64,000 bases of DNA. Source: Gammaproteobacteria bacterium UBA2965 (GTDB lineage: Bacteria > Pseudomonadota > Gammaproteobacteria > Pseudomonadales > Azotimanducaceae). Below, piece after piece: positions 33,421-41,801 of the stretch (positions are counted from its first letter, which is position 1; every line of letters starts with the position of its first letter). Made by a program: the position numbers and the translations under genes. A model generated the notes under the pieces. It was not told the DNA's origin and searched no databases. It saw only the letters and a program-made list of their open reading frames with translations. The DNA lies in NCBI GenBank assembly GCA_002348385.1, contig DEBD01000001.1, positions 1 through 64,000 of the forward strand, in the 5' to 3' direction.

Positions 33421-35916
33421 TCAGATTTCCGACTCGCGCAGCACCGCCCACGGGGGCGTGGATACGATAGCGCGGGTGCCAAACATCCCTACCAGCAGGA
33501 TGAGCACGCATCCGAACAGGGGTCCCACCACCCACAGCCAAGGATGCAGGGCGAAAGACAACTCGAAAACCTGCACCTGCAGAATGGCAACCGTGATTTC
33601 AGCACCCACCACGGCCACCACGCCCGCAAAGATGCCCAATATGCCGAATTCAGCCAACAGCGAGCCTCGTATCAGACCCCGACTGCCACCCAGGGTACGC
33701 ACCAGCGCATGCTCGCCCATGCGCGCGTCGCGGCTGGCCTGAATGCTGGCGATCAGCACCAAACACCCTGACGCAACCACCAGCGCCAGGACCAGTTCCA
33801 CGACCTGGGTCACCCGGTCGATGATGCGTTGCACCTGGGCGATGATGGCGTCGACCTCAATCACCGTAATGGTGGGAAAGTTCGACAACAGCATGTTGAG
33901 AAACCGCTTCTGATCCGTAGGAAGGTAGAAGCTGGTCATGAAGGTTGCGGGGAAATCGGCCAGCACCGCGGGCGAGAAGATGATGAAGAAGTTGGGCCGC
34001 ATGCTCTCCCAATCGAGGCTGCGCAGGCTCGCCACCTCCACGTCTACCATGCGCCCGGCGATGTCGAAGCTGAGCGTATCTCCCACGCTCAGTCCAAGTT
34101 CGGCGGCGTACTCGTCCTCCAGGGAAACCAGCGCGCGGGTCTCGTCGGCCGGCCACCAGCTCCCGTCCACCACCGTGTTGTCCTCGGCCAGATCCGCTGC
34201 CCAAGTCAGGTTGCGCTCCGAACGCAGGCTTGGTCCCGGGGCATCCACCCCCCGGTGTTGCTGCTCCCAGGTGCGGCTGCCGATTCCGTTCACGGCCAGC
34301 ACCCGGCCGCGGATCATAGGAACCACATCGCCGCGGCGCTCGGTGGATTCTTCGAGCATGTCCGTCAGTGCGTCCACCTCTTCGGGGACGATATTGAGAA
34401 TGAAGTGATTGGGCGCATTATCCGGCAACTCGTTGCGCCACTCCTCCAACAGCGACGAACGCAGCAGGAACAGAATCAGCAGCAGCATGATGGCCAGGCC
34501 GAATATGAGAATCTGCGCGGTGTTCTCCCCCGACCGGCGCTGCAGACCAGCCAGTGCCAGGCGCCAGCCGCTACCCGCCTGCATGCCCACCACGCGCCCG
34601 CCGCGCAGTAATACCTTGGCCAACGCGCCGAATATCAGGAGCGCCGCGGCTGTGCCCACCAGAGTCCATGCCGTGAGCCACAGGCTGCCGCTGTACCAGA
34701 TCAGCAGCCCCAGGCTGCCACCCAGTGCCGCCACATAGCTCATATATTGCGAGCGCGGCGCGCCCCCCAGATCGCGCCGAATGACACGCATGGGGGAAAT
34801 GTTCTTCAGATGTAGCAACGGCGGCAGGGCAAAGGCAAGCGCACAGATGAGCCCGGTGGCCGCGCCCAGAAACACCGGCCGCATGCTCGGCATGGGCAAC
34901 GCAACGGGAATGATCGATTGCAGCGCCAGCACGATGAGTACGTGCAAAGCAGCACCGATCAAAAGTCCGAGCACCACCGCGCTAACGCCGATCACCAATA
35001 AGATCGCCACGTATGCGTACATGATCTGAGTAGGCGTGGCTCCAAGGGTTTTCAGAATGCCCACGTGATCGTAATGGCGGCGCGCGTAGCGATGGGCGCT
35101 CAACGCCACCGCCACGCCGGCCAGCAGCACGCCGAGCAAACCACCCAGCAGCAGAAAGCTCTCCGCTCTGGAAAGGGCGTCGCCGATGGCCGGACTGCTC
35201 TCCCGAATGCCCTGCCAGCGGTAATTGGGTTCCAACGGCAGCACACCTTTCAGATCCTCCAGGGCGGCGGCGTCGCCGGACAGCAGCAGACGGTAAACGA
35301 TGCGGCTGCCGGGCTGGACCACCTCTGTGGACGGCACGTCGGCCAGATTCATGAGCAACCGGGGACCCAGGTCGTACATGCTACCGCCGCGGTCGGGCTC
35401 CTGAACCACCACCTTGGAGACCTTGAAGCGAGCCACACCCACTTCCACCTCGTCTCCCAGCGCAATACCCAGCGCCGGAAACAGGCGCGCATCCAGCCAG
35501 ACCTGACCACGGGCCGGCACGTCCGACGTGACTTCACCCGCGGTAAACGGTTCGTCCGTCACCCGCACCACGCCGCGCAGCGGGTATTGCTCGGAGACCG
35601 CCTTCACCGACACCAACTGACTGGTGTCGTCGCGCACGAACACCATGGACGGGAACGACATGGTATCTGCCTGCCGCAGGCCCCGTGCCGCCGCCTCTTC
35701 ACGAAAGCCATCCGGTATGGCGCGGGTGCTGGAGATGCGGCGGTCCGCGGCAAGAAAGTCCGCCGACTCGCTCACCAACGCCTGCTGCAGCCGGTCCACG
35801 AACAAACTGATGGACGTCACCGTGGCGACGGCAACCGTCAGCGCGATGAGCAGCAGGCCCAACTCGCCGCTGCGCCAGTCGCGCCACGCCATGCGGAGCA
35901 CGAAGGCCAGCTTCAT
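33421..35916 (-). CDS. ybbP: FtsX-type ABC transporter permease (YbbP-like)
   Basis: 831 residues. An N-terminal membrane helix (GELGLLLIALTVAVATVTSI) with a large periplasmic domain, then two sets of membrane helices with FtsX-like domains (HRYARRHYDHVGILKTLGATPTQIM and RDARMGEHALVRTLGGSRGLI), the double-FtsX layout of YbbP. Start at ATG 35916 overlaps the ATPase stop (ATGA). Together with that ATPase and the divergent tesA it forms the same neighbourhood as E. coli tesA-ybbA-ybbP. The substrate of this transporter is not known; relatives are proposed to act on lipids or lipoproteins. Confidence 0.9.
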   Translation of the reverse strand: MKLAFVLRMAWRDWRSGELGLLLIALTVAVATVTSISLFVDRLQQALVSESADFLAADRRISSTRAIPDGFREEAAARGLRQADTMSFPSMVFVRDDTSQLVSVKAVSEQYPLRGVVRVTDEPFTAGEVTSDVPARGQVWLDARLFPALGIALGDEVEVGVARFKVSKVVVQEPDRGGSMYDLGPRLLMNLADVPSTEVVQPGSRIVYRLLLSGDAAALEDLKGVLPLEPNYRWQGIRESSPAIGDALSRAESFLLLGGLLGVLLAGVAVALSAHRYARRHYDHVGILKTLGATPTQIMYAYVAILLVIGVSAVVLGLLIGAALHVLIVLALQSIIPVALPMPSMRPVFLGAATGLICALAFALPPLLHLKNISPMRVIRRDLGGAPRSQYMSYVAALGGSLGLLIWYSGSLWLTAWTLVGTAAALLIFGALAKVLLRGGRVVGMQAGSGWRLALAGLQRRSGENTAQILIFGLAIMLLLILFLLRSSLLEEWRNELPDNAPNHFILNIVPEEVDALTDMLEESTERRGDVVPMIRGRVLAVNGIGSRTWEQQHRGVDAPGPSLRSERNLTWAADLAEDNTVVDGSWWPADETRALVSLEDEYAAELGLSVGDTLSFDIAGRMVDVEVASLRSLDWESMRPNFFIIFSPAVLADFPATFMTSFYLPTDQKRFLNMLLSNFPTITVIEVDAIIAQVQRIIDRVTQVVELVLALVVASGCLVLIASIQASRDARMGEHALVRTLGGSRGLIRGSLLAEFGILGIFAGVVAVVGAEITVAILQVQVFELSFALHPWLWVVGPLFGCVLILLVGMFGTRAIVSTPPWAVLRESEI

Positions 35917-36584
35917 CAGACGATCCTCCCCGCCTCGATTTCCACGATGCGATCGCACCGCTGGGCCAACCGATCATCGTGGGTCACCAGCACCAGCGTA
36001 GTGGCAAATTCCTTGTTCAGGTCGAACAGCAACTCGATGATGCGCTGACCGGTGGCGGTATCCAGGTTGCCCGTGGGCTCGTCGGCAAACAGCACCGTGG
36101 GCCGCGAGGCAAACGCACGGGCAACCGCAACTCGCTGCTGCTCGCCACCGGACAACTGCCGCGGATAGTGCCTGCTGCGCTCGGAAAGCCCCACTTTTTC
36201 CAAAAGCTCCAGCGCGTCTTTCTCGGCGTTGGCATCCCCGCGCAGTTCGCCAGGCAGCATGACGTTTTCCAGCGCCGTCAGGCTGCCGAGCAGCTGAAAG
36301 GTCTGAAACACGAAACCCACGTGCTCGCCACGCACCCGGGCACGCTCCTCTTCGTCCAACGACGTCAGCTGGTGATCGGCCAGCAGCACGCGACCACTGG
36401 TAGGCTGATCCAGCCCGGCCAGGATGCCCAACAACGTTGTCTTGCCGGAACCGGACGCGCCAACCACAGCCACGGACTCGCCCGCGTTGATTTCGAGGTC
36501 TATGCCCGCCAAGATGGCAAGTTCGCCCTCCGCGGTGGGCACAACCTTGGCAATCTGTTCGGCTCGCATGACGGCTCGGCTCAT
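35916..36584 (-). CDS. ybbA: ABC transporter ATP-binding protein (YbbA-like)
   Basis: About 222 residues of the LolD/MacB ATPase group: Walker A GASGSGKTT, Q-loop FQTFQLL, signature LSGGEQQRVAVARA, Walker B TVLFADEPTGNLD, and H-loop VTHDDRLA. Two starts are possible: ATG 36584 or ATG 36569. The second shares the palindrome CATG with the tesA start on the other strand; the first gives a 17-base overlap with tesA. Partner of the downstream permease. Confidence 0.92.
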   Translation of the reverse strand: MSRAVMRAEQIAKVVPTAEGELAILAGIDLEINAGESVAVVGASGSGKTTLLGILAGLDQPTSGRVLLADHQLTSLDEEERARVRGEHVGFVFQTFQLLGSLTALENVMLPGELRGDANAEKDALELLEKVGLSERSRHYPRQLSGGEQQRVAVARAFASRPTVLFADEPTGNLDTATGQRIIELLFDLNKEFATTLVLVTHDDRLAQRCDRIVEIEAGRIV

Positions 36585-37218
36585 TAAATCAACAACTTTG
36601 ACGCTGGTTATCGTTCTCTGGGGGTCGGTAGGCTGGGCCAGCACGCGCAGCAACATCCTGGTGCTGGGCGACAGTATCAGCGCGGCCTACGGTATTCAAC
36701 GCGAAGAGGGCTGGGTGGCGCTGCTGGAAGAGCGCCTGCAGTCGCAAAATGCTGGCTGGCAGGTGGTGAACGCCAGTGTCAGCGGCGAGACCACCAGCGG
36801 CGGGCTCGCACGCCTGCCCACGGCCCTGGCCACCCACAATCCAGGCATCGTTGTCATCGAACTCGGCGGCAATGACGGCTTGCGGGGCTACCCCATCAAA
36901 CGAGTGCAGGCCAATCTGGATGCGCTGGTGGAGATCGCCCAGGCTGATGGGCGTCAGGTGTTGCTGGTGGGCATGCAGATCCCCCCCAACTACGGACCAC
37001 GCTACACGCAAGCATTTGCGGGCATGTTTACCGAAATCGCCAAGAAACGCCGGGTCGCAGTGGTACCTTTCCTGCTGGATGGTGTGGTGTTCGAACCAAA
37101 CATGATTCAGGACGACGGCATCCACCCCACCGCGCTCGCCCAGCCAGCACTGTTGGAAAACGTGTGGCCCACGCTGCTGGCCATGCTGGGCGCTACCCCC
37201 TCTTCGAGCGCCGACTAA
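36568..37218 (+). CDS. tesA: Arylesterase / thioesterase I (TesA, SGNH hydrolase)
   Basis: Periplasmic SGNH-family hydrolase acting on acyl-CoA, lysophospholipid or aryl esters in relatives. 216 residues from ATG 36568 with signal peptide (LTLVIVLWGSVGWAS). Block I GDSISAAYG with nucleophile Ser36, block III ELGGNDGLRG, and block V DDGIHPT with Asp and His. Divergent from ybbA with overlapping start codons, as discussed there. Its TAA overlaps the TAG of trhO on the opposite strand in the bases CTAA at 37215-37218. Confidence 0.95.
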   Translation: MTARLIKSTTLTLVIVLWGSVGWASTRSNILVLGDSISAAYGIQREEGWVALLEERLQSQNAGWQVVNASVSGETTSGGLARLPTALATHNPGIVVIELGGNDGLRGYPIKRVQANLDALVEIAQADGRQVLLVGMQIPPNYGPRYTQAFAGMFTEIAKKRRVAVVPFLLDGVVFEPNMIQDDGIHPTALAQPALLENVWPTLLAMLGATPSSSAD

Positions 37219-38144
37219 TCGCCCGGCATATCGGGCCCCTGAGCCCCGATGTGATCCGCACCTCTGCGCTGCGCTATAGACACCTGCCGGTTGCGTTCCT
37301 CGAACGCGGCTGCACGCACCGGGCTCAAATCCTGTATGCAGTGCGGGCACGACACGCCCAGCCGGTAGTGCTCTGATGCCCTGTCCTCGGGCGACAACGG
37401 ATGACGGCACGCAAAACACTGCTCAAACGAGCCCTGTTCGAGCGCCTGGTCTACAGACACACGCTGATCAAACACGAAGCACTCCCCGTGCCACCGGTTG
37501 TCTTCCGGCGCTACGGTCTCCAGATATTTCAGGATGCCACCTTCGAGCTGATAGACCTGCTCGAAGCCCTGGTCGAGCAGGTAGGCGGATGCCTTCTCAC
37601 AACGGATGCCACCAGTGCAGTACATGGCGATCCGAGGCTGACGGGCGGGATCCAGGCGCTCGCTCACGAATCCGGCAAACCCGCGGAAGGAGCGTGTGCC
37701 CGGATTGATCGATTCGGGAAAGCTGCCAATGCTCACCTCGTAATCGTTGCGGGTATCGACCACCAGCACGTCCGGATCTTCGAGCAGTTGGTTCCAGCGT
37801 GCTGCATCCACGCGTTCGCCCGTGCGCAACGCAGGGTCCACCGGCCGGCGGCCGAACCCCACGATCTCGTCCTTCACTTTGATCTTGAGCCGATAGAAAA
37901 CCCGATTATCCGGCGCGGCGGTGGAGTACTTGAACTCCATCTCCGCAAACGGCTCCAGTCGCCCCAGCCAGGCAGCGAACGCCCGGAGCGAGTCGCCCTC
38001 GCCCGCCAGCGTTCCGTTGATACCTTCCCGGGCGATGAGCACCGTACCCTTCAGCCCTGATTGCTCGGCCTGCGCGTGCACCTCACGTTGCAGCGCCTGG
38101 GGATCCTCCAGGGGAGCGAAACGGTAGAAGGTGACGACTTCCAC
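37215..38144 (-). CDS. trhO: tRNA uridine(34) hydroxylase TrhO (rhodanese family)
   Basis: Oxygen-dependent enzyme making 5-hydroxyuridine at the wobble position of tRNA. About 309 residues: N-terminal acylphosphatase-like domain (GTVLIAREGINGTLAGEGDS), a rhodanese domain with VLVVDTRNDYE and the active-site loop CTGGIRCEKA (Cys176, Cys182), and a C-terminal Cys-rich part (CFACRHPL and CPHC). I use GTG 38144, five bases after the bolA stop, because the family begins shortly before VTFYRFAPL; other GTG codons at 38162-38171 would lengthen it by 6-9 residues. Probably in an operon with bolA. Confidence 0.93.
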   Translation of the reverse strand: MEVVTFYRFAPLEDPQALQREVHAQAEQSGLKGTVLIAREGINGTLAGEGDSLRAFAAWLGRLEPFAEMEFKYSTAAPDNRVFYRLKIKVKDEIVGFGRRPVDPALRTGERVDAARWNQLLEDPDVLVVDTRNDYEVSIGSFPESINPGTRSFRGFAGFVSERLDPARQPRIAMYCTGGIRCEKASAYLLDQGFEQVYQLEGGILKYLETVAPEDNRWHGECFVFDQRVSVDQALEQGSFEQCFACRHPLSPEDRASEHYRLGVSCPHCIQDLSPVRAAAFEERNRQVSIAQRRGADHIGAQGPDMPGD

Positions 38145-38148
38145 GCCG

Positions 38149-38463
38149 TCAGTCCGAGCCACCACCCACACAGGGAGGCGACATGGGCACGTCCCCGAAC
38201 CGATCCTTCCACTCGGCGTCGGTGTACGTATGCAGCGCCAACGCATGCACGGGGCGCTGCAGCTCCTCGGCAAGCACCTCGTGCACCATGCGGTGACGCG
38301 CAATGAGACGCTTACCTTCGAACTCCTTCGCCACCATCACCACCTTGAAGTGCGTTTCCGAGTTGGCCGGCACGTTGTGATTGCCGCTCTCGTTCACAAC
38401 ATCCAGGTGATCAAGCCCAAACCGGGCGTCCAGCTTGGAAACAATCTGCTGCTCTACGCTCAT
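38149..38463 (-). CDS. bolA: BolA family protein
   Basis: 104 residues from ATG 38463. BolA proteins pair with monothiol glutaredoxins in iron-sulphur cluster handling, and BolA itself acts in stress and morphology control. Visible pattern: HLDVVNESGNHNVPANSETHFKV, then FEGKRLIARHRMVHEVLAEEL and HALALHTYTDAEW, with conserved His residues. The C-terminal tail is Gly-rich and short. It lies seven bases after the stop of the PP2C remnant and just before trhO. Confidence 0.94.
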   Translation of the reverse strand: MSVEQQIVSKLDARFGLDHLDVVNESGNHNVPANSETHFKVVMVAKEFEGKRLIARHRMVHEVLAEELQRPVHALALHTYTDAEWKDRFGDVPMSPPCVGGGSD

Positions 38464-38470
38464 GCCCCGA

Positions 38471-38638
38471 TTATACCTGCACCAATACCACGGACACGTT
38501 ATCGTACCCGCCTGCCGCCACGGCAGCATCCACCAACTGGTCCGCCAGCACGGCCACGCCGAGCTGAACGTCGAAGTCGAACGCGTCCTGGTTGCTGGGG
38601 CGCACCTGCCCCGGATGGGTGCGGCCAGTGATTTTCAC
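38471..38638 (-). pseudogene. 55-codon remnant of a PP2C-type protein phosphatase
   Basis: An intact small frame from GTG 38638 to TAA 38471, with GGA six to seven bases before the GTG. Its first half is the PP2C N-terminal motif (GRTHPGQVRPSNQDAF, then LGVAVLAD, where family members continue GMGG). Its second half is the PP2C C-terminal motif (QLVDAAVAAGGYDNVSVVLV, then a short end). About 190 residues that should lie between are missing, and the join keeps the frame. Nearly all metal ligands are lost, so a phosphatase activity is not expected. It stops seven bases before bolA. Confidence 0.8.
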
Positions 38639-38688
38639 TGTTTTTCCGTTACACTTGTCGCCCGAGTTTCACTTGAAATCAGGCACCT

Positions 38689-39480
38689 ATGCTTGCAGTC
38701 ATTTCTCCGTCGAAGACGCTGGATTTCGATTCGCCGTCGCTCACACGAAAACACAGCCTGCCAGTTTACCTAAAGGATTCCCAGCTGCTCATCGACTCCC
38801 TGCGCAACCAGTCGCCCGCCGACATTGCCGGGCTCATGAAGATCAGCAGCAAGCTCGCAGACCTGAACTACGAACGCTACGCACAATGGCGGGCACCTTT
38901 CTCTACCAACAACGCCAAGCAGGCGGTGCTGGCGTTCAAGGGCGACGTTTACATGGGCCTGGATGCCGGCAGCTACGACGAACGCGATTTCAGCTGGGCT
39001 CAGAAACACGTTCGTATCCTTTCGGGGCTGCATGGCATCCTCAAACCCTTAGACCTCATCCAGCCCTACCGTCTGGAGATGGGGGTCGCCCTGCCCACGT
39101 CGCGCGGCGACGACCTTTACCAGTTCTGGGGCAACAAGGTGACCTGTGCGCTACAGACGGCCCTGGACGAGCAAACGGGCAGCCGAGAAAAGACGCCCAT
39201 CCTGGTAAACCTCGCTTCCAACGAGTATTTCAAGGCGGTGGATGCAGACACACTGGCCACGCGGGTGATCACGCCGACGTTCAAGGACTTCAAGAACGGG
39301 CGCTACAAGTTCATGTCGTTCTATGCCAAGAAGGCCCGTGGGCTGATGACCAGCTACATGGTGAAGAACCGGGTTTCCACCATTAAGGCACTGAAAGCGT
39401 TCGACTGGCAGGGCTACTACTACAGCGAAGAGCTCTCCGACGGTGACGACTGGGTGTTTCTGCGCGACAAGCCTCAGTAA
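38689..39480 (+). CDS. yaaA: Peroxide stress protein YaaA
   Basis: 263 residues. YaaA lowers intracellular free iron during hydrogen peroxide stress and has a DNA-binding fold. The N-terminus LAVISPSKTLDFDSP, the FKGDVYMGLDA block, ILSGLHGILKPLDLIQPYRLEMG and the LVNLASNEYFKAV block all match. ATG start; possible -10 TACACT at 38650-38655 upstream. It is convergent with the TerC gene. Confidence 0.96.
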   Translation: MLAVISPSKTLDFDSPSLTRKHSLPVYLKDSQLLIDSLRNQSPADIAGLMKISSKLADLNYERYAQWRAPFSTNNAKQAVLAFKGDVYMGLDAGSYDERDFSWAQKHVRILSGLHGILKPLDLIQPYRLEMGVALPTSRGDDLYQFWGNKVTCALQTALDEQTGSREKTPILVNLASNEYFKAVDADTLATRVITPTFKDFKNGRYKFMSFYAKKARGLMTSYMVKNRVSTIKALKAFDWQGYYYSEELSDGDDWVFLRDKPQ

Positions 39481-39496
39481 GCGCGGCGTCTAGTCT

Positions 39497-40315
39497 CTAA
39501 GAGCGCTTCGTTTCGCGCGGCGCTGAGCTCGTCTCACTGGGCGCCGAGTCGGGCTGCTCGGGCCATTGCAACATGACCGACAACTGGGCATTACGCAGGC
39601 GCACGTGATCCTCGCGCTTGCGCTTGGCCCTGATGTTGAGCATCTCCACGCCGAACGAGAACGCCATGGCGAAGTAGATGTAACCCTTGGGCGTATGGAC
39701 ATCCAGGCCCTCGCCCATCAAGGTGAGCCCGATCAGCAACAAGAAGGCCAATGCGAGCATCTTGACCGTTGGGTGCCGCTCCACGAAACGGCTGATGGGC
39801 ACCGCGGCGGCCATCATCACGATCACCGCCGTGACGATAGCGGCAATCATTACCGGCACCTGTTGAACCAGGCCCACGGCCGTGATCACCGAGTCTAGAG
39901 AGAACACCATGTCGATGATGGCAATCTGCACCAGAACGCTGGCCAGACTCGCCTTGCCGGCGCCGCCGCCATGGCCCATCTCTCCCTCCAGGGAGTTGTG
40001 CACCTCCCGGGTTGCCTTGATCATCAGAAAGGCACCGCCCAGCAGCAGGATCAGATCGCGCCCGGAGATCGCCTGGCCCGCCACCGCAAACAGATCCGCC
40101 GTGAGGCCCATGACCCACGACAGCGACAACAACAGCAAGATGCGCATCACCATGGCCAGCCCCAGCCCGACAAAGCGGCCAGTGGCCTGCTGGTGCTTGG
40201 GCAGGCGATCGCAGAGGATGGAGATGAAGATGATGTTGTCGATGCCGAGCACGATCTCCAACACCGTCAACGTTGCAAATGCCGCCCAGATTTCGGGGTT
40301 TGTGAGTAGTTCCAC
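39497..40315 (-). CDS. TerC family integral membrane protein
   Basis: About 272 residues with seven or so membrane helices. TerC signatures: LEIVLGIDNIIFISIL in the first helix and VQIAIIDMVFSLDSVITAVG in the middle, with the membrane-buried Asp residues typical of the family; a basic C-terminus (RAKRKREDHVR) faces the cytoplasm. Members are linked to metal (manganese, calcium) homeostasis or export. Start uncertain: GTG 40315 fits the family N-terminus (ELLTNPEIWAAF); other GTG codons lie 6-39 bases upstream. Confidence 0.9.
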   Translation of the reverse strand: MELLTNPEIWAAFATLTVLEIVLGIDNIIFISILCDRLPKHQQATGRFVGLGLAMVMRILLLLSLSWVMGLTADLFAVAGQAISGRDLILLLGGAFLMIKATREVHNSLEGEMGHGGGAGKASLASVLVQIAIIDMVFSLDSVITAVGLVQQVPVMIAAIVTAVIVMMAAAVPISRFVERHPTVKMLALAFLLLIGLTLMGEGLDVHTPKGYIYFAMAFSFGVEMLNIRAKRKREDHVRLRNAQLSVMLQWPEQPDSAPSETSSAPRETKRS

Positions 40316-40451
40316 TGGCACCACGTGCTGCAACGAGACTATCCATTGAAGCACAGTCCTTGAAATCGCGCACGCGTGCCCACACGCCAGAGGTCGGGAA
40401 CGAGCGGGTAGGGTAAAATAGGGTGGACAAAACCACGACCAATCACTCGAG

Positions 40452-40757
40452 ATGGCCATAGAACTAGATCAGCAGCAACAAACACAGATCGAAGCAGCCG
40501 TGTTCAGACGGCTGGTTGAACACCTGGACGAACGCAAGGACGTGCAGAACATCGATCTGATGAATCTCGCCGGGTTCTGCCGCAACTGCCTGTCAAAATG
40601 GTACCGCGCGGCTTGCGAGGATTCCGGCATTGAGGTCGACTACGAAGACGTTCGTGAGCGCGTGTACGGCATGCCTTATCCTCAGTGGAAGGAGCGCTTT
40701 CAAGAGGAAGCCAGCGCAGACCAACTGGCCGACTTCGAGCGCAACAAACCCAACTGA
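40452..40757 (+). CDS. DUF1244 family protein
   Basis: 101 residues, soluble. The stretch VFRRLVEHLDERKDVQNIDL and the block MNLAGFCRNCLSKWYRAA with its CXXC pair are the hallmark of DUF1244, a small conserved alpha-helical protein of unknown function. ATG start. It ends three bases before the signal peptidase gene, so both are likely co-transcribed. Confidence 0.93.
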   Translation: MAIELDQQQQTQIEAAVFRRLVEHLDERKDVQNIDLMNLAGFCRNCLSKWYRAACEDSGIEVDYEDVRERVYGMPYPQWKERFQEEASADQLADFERNKPN

Positions 40758-40760
40758 ATC

Positions 40761-41447
40761 ATGGCCTGGAGCGCCCACAAGATCTGGCGCGAGTCCCGCG
40801 CCTTCTTGCTGTTCATTCTAGTGATCCTGGTGTTCCGGTCGGCAATCGCTGACTGGAACCAGGTGCCTTCAGGGTCCATGTATCCATCCATATTCGTCGG
40901 TGACCGCATCGTGGTGGACAAGCTGGCCTATGATCTTCGGGTTCCGTTCACGATGCAGCGCATCGCACGCTGGCACACACCGGAGCGAGGCGATGTGGTG
41001 ACGTTCCAATCCCCGGCAGATGAACGCCTGCTGGTGAAGCGCATCATCGGCATCCCCGGAGACATCATCGAGCTGCAGGACAATGTGCTGACCGTAAACG
41101 GCGAGCGCGCCACCTACGAGCCACTGCCCCCTAACGAGGTAAGGCAACTGCCGCTCACCGATGTACGCCGCTACCGCTTCTACCGGGAGTCGGTGCAGGG
41201 AAGCCACCGGCTGGTAATGTTCCGCGCGGGGAACCTGGCCAACCCCAACAGCATCGCCAGGGTTGAGGTGCCCGACAACCACTACCTGGTGCTGGGGGAC
41301 AACCGGGACAACAGCCAGGACTCCCGGGTCATCGGTTTCGTGCAACGCGACCTGATCCTGGGCAAAGCCGAGACTGTCGCCTTCTCACTGGATTACGAAC
41401 GCTACTACCAGCCCCGCCTAGACCGATTTTTCGCCCCACTGCCGTAG
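40761..41447 (+). CDS. lepB: Signal peptidase I
   Basis: Membrane serine protease that removes Sec and Tat signal peptides. 228 residues: a single N-terminal membrane helix (AFLLFILVILVFRSAI), catalytic Ser39 in PSGSMYPSI, Lys93 in LVKRIIGIPGD, and the conserved box VLGDNRDNSQDSR. It is shorter than E. coli LepB (324) because it has one rather than two N-terminal helices and a small domain II, as in many bacteria. No lepA or rnc is adjacent, so this may not be the only copy. Confidence 0.94.
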   Translation: MAWSAHKIWRESRAFLLFILVILVFRSAIADWNQVPSGSMYPSIFVGDRIVVDKLAYDLRVPFTMQRIARWHTPERGDVVTFQSPADERLLVKRIIGIPGDIIELQDNVLTVNGERATYEPLPPNEVRQLPLTDVRRYRFYRESVQGSHRLVMFRAGNLANPNSIARVEVPDNHYLVLGDNRDNSQDSRVIGFVQRDLILGKAETVAFSLDYERYYQPRLDRFFAPLP

Positions 41448-41477
41448 GCAGAGAGCCCGCTTACATCGAGGGAGCGG

Positions 41478-41750
41478 CTACTTGCCGCGCACGCGCTTGA
41501 GCAACCACAAAATGGCAAAAACCGCCGCAGGCAGCACGGCGAACGCGGCCACGAACACAACGCTCACACCGAGAAAGCCCAGCAACTCCTGCACATCGAG
41601 CTGAAACTCCCGGACCAACCAGACCAGCGCCAAAGCCACGGCGACCACGCCCAAGCCGATGGTGCGCGCCAGGCGTCGGTCCGACAGAGGGCGCCACCGA
41701 CGGCGCCGCTCCGGCTGCATGCTGTCCTGTGGTCCGTCGGAGTCGCTCAC
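41478..41750 (-). CDS. Small hypothetical membrane protein
   Basis: Unrecognised. About 90 residues with a basic N-terminus rich in Arg and two predicted membrane helices (TIGLGVVAVALALVWLV and FLGVSVVFVAAFAVLPAAVFAILWLL), ending in KRVRGK. Start could be GTG 41750 or ATG 41720. It lies between the convergent lepB and the FKBP lipoprotein gene on its own strand, 51 bases after the latter. The membrane pattern supports a real gene, but nothing suggests a role. Confidence 0.55.
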   Translation of the reverse strand: MSDSDGPQDSMQPERRRRWRPLSDRRLARTIGLGVVAVALALVWLVREFQLDVQELLGFLGVSVVFVAAFAVLPAAVFAILWLLKRVRGK

Positions 41751-41801
41751 CACGGCAACCCGGCAACGGCGGGCAGGCAATTTGCAAGTCCCACGACCGT
41801 G

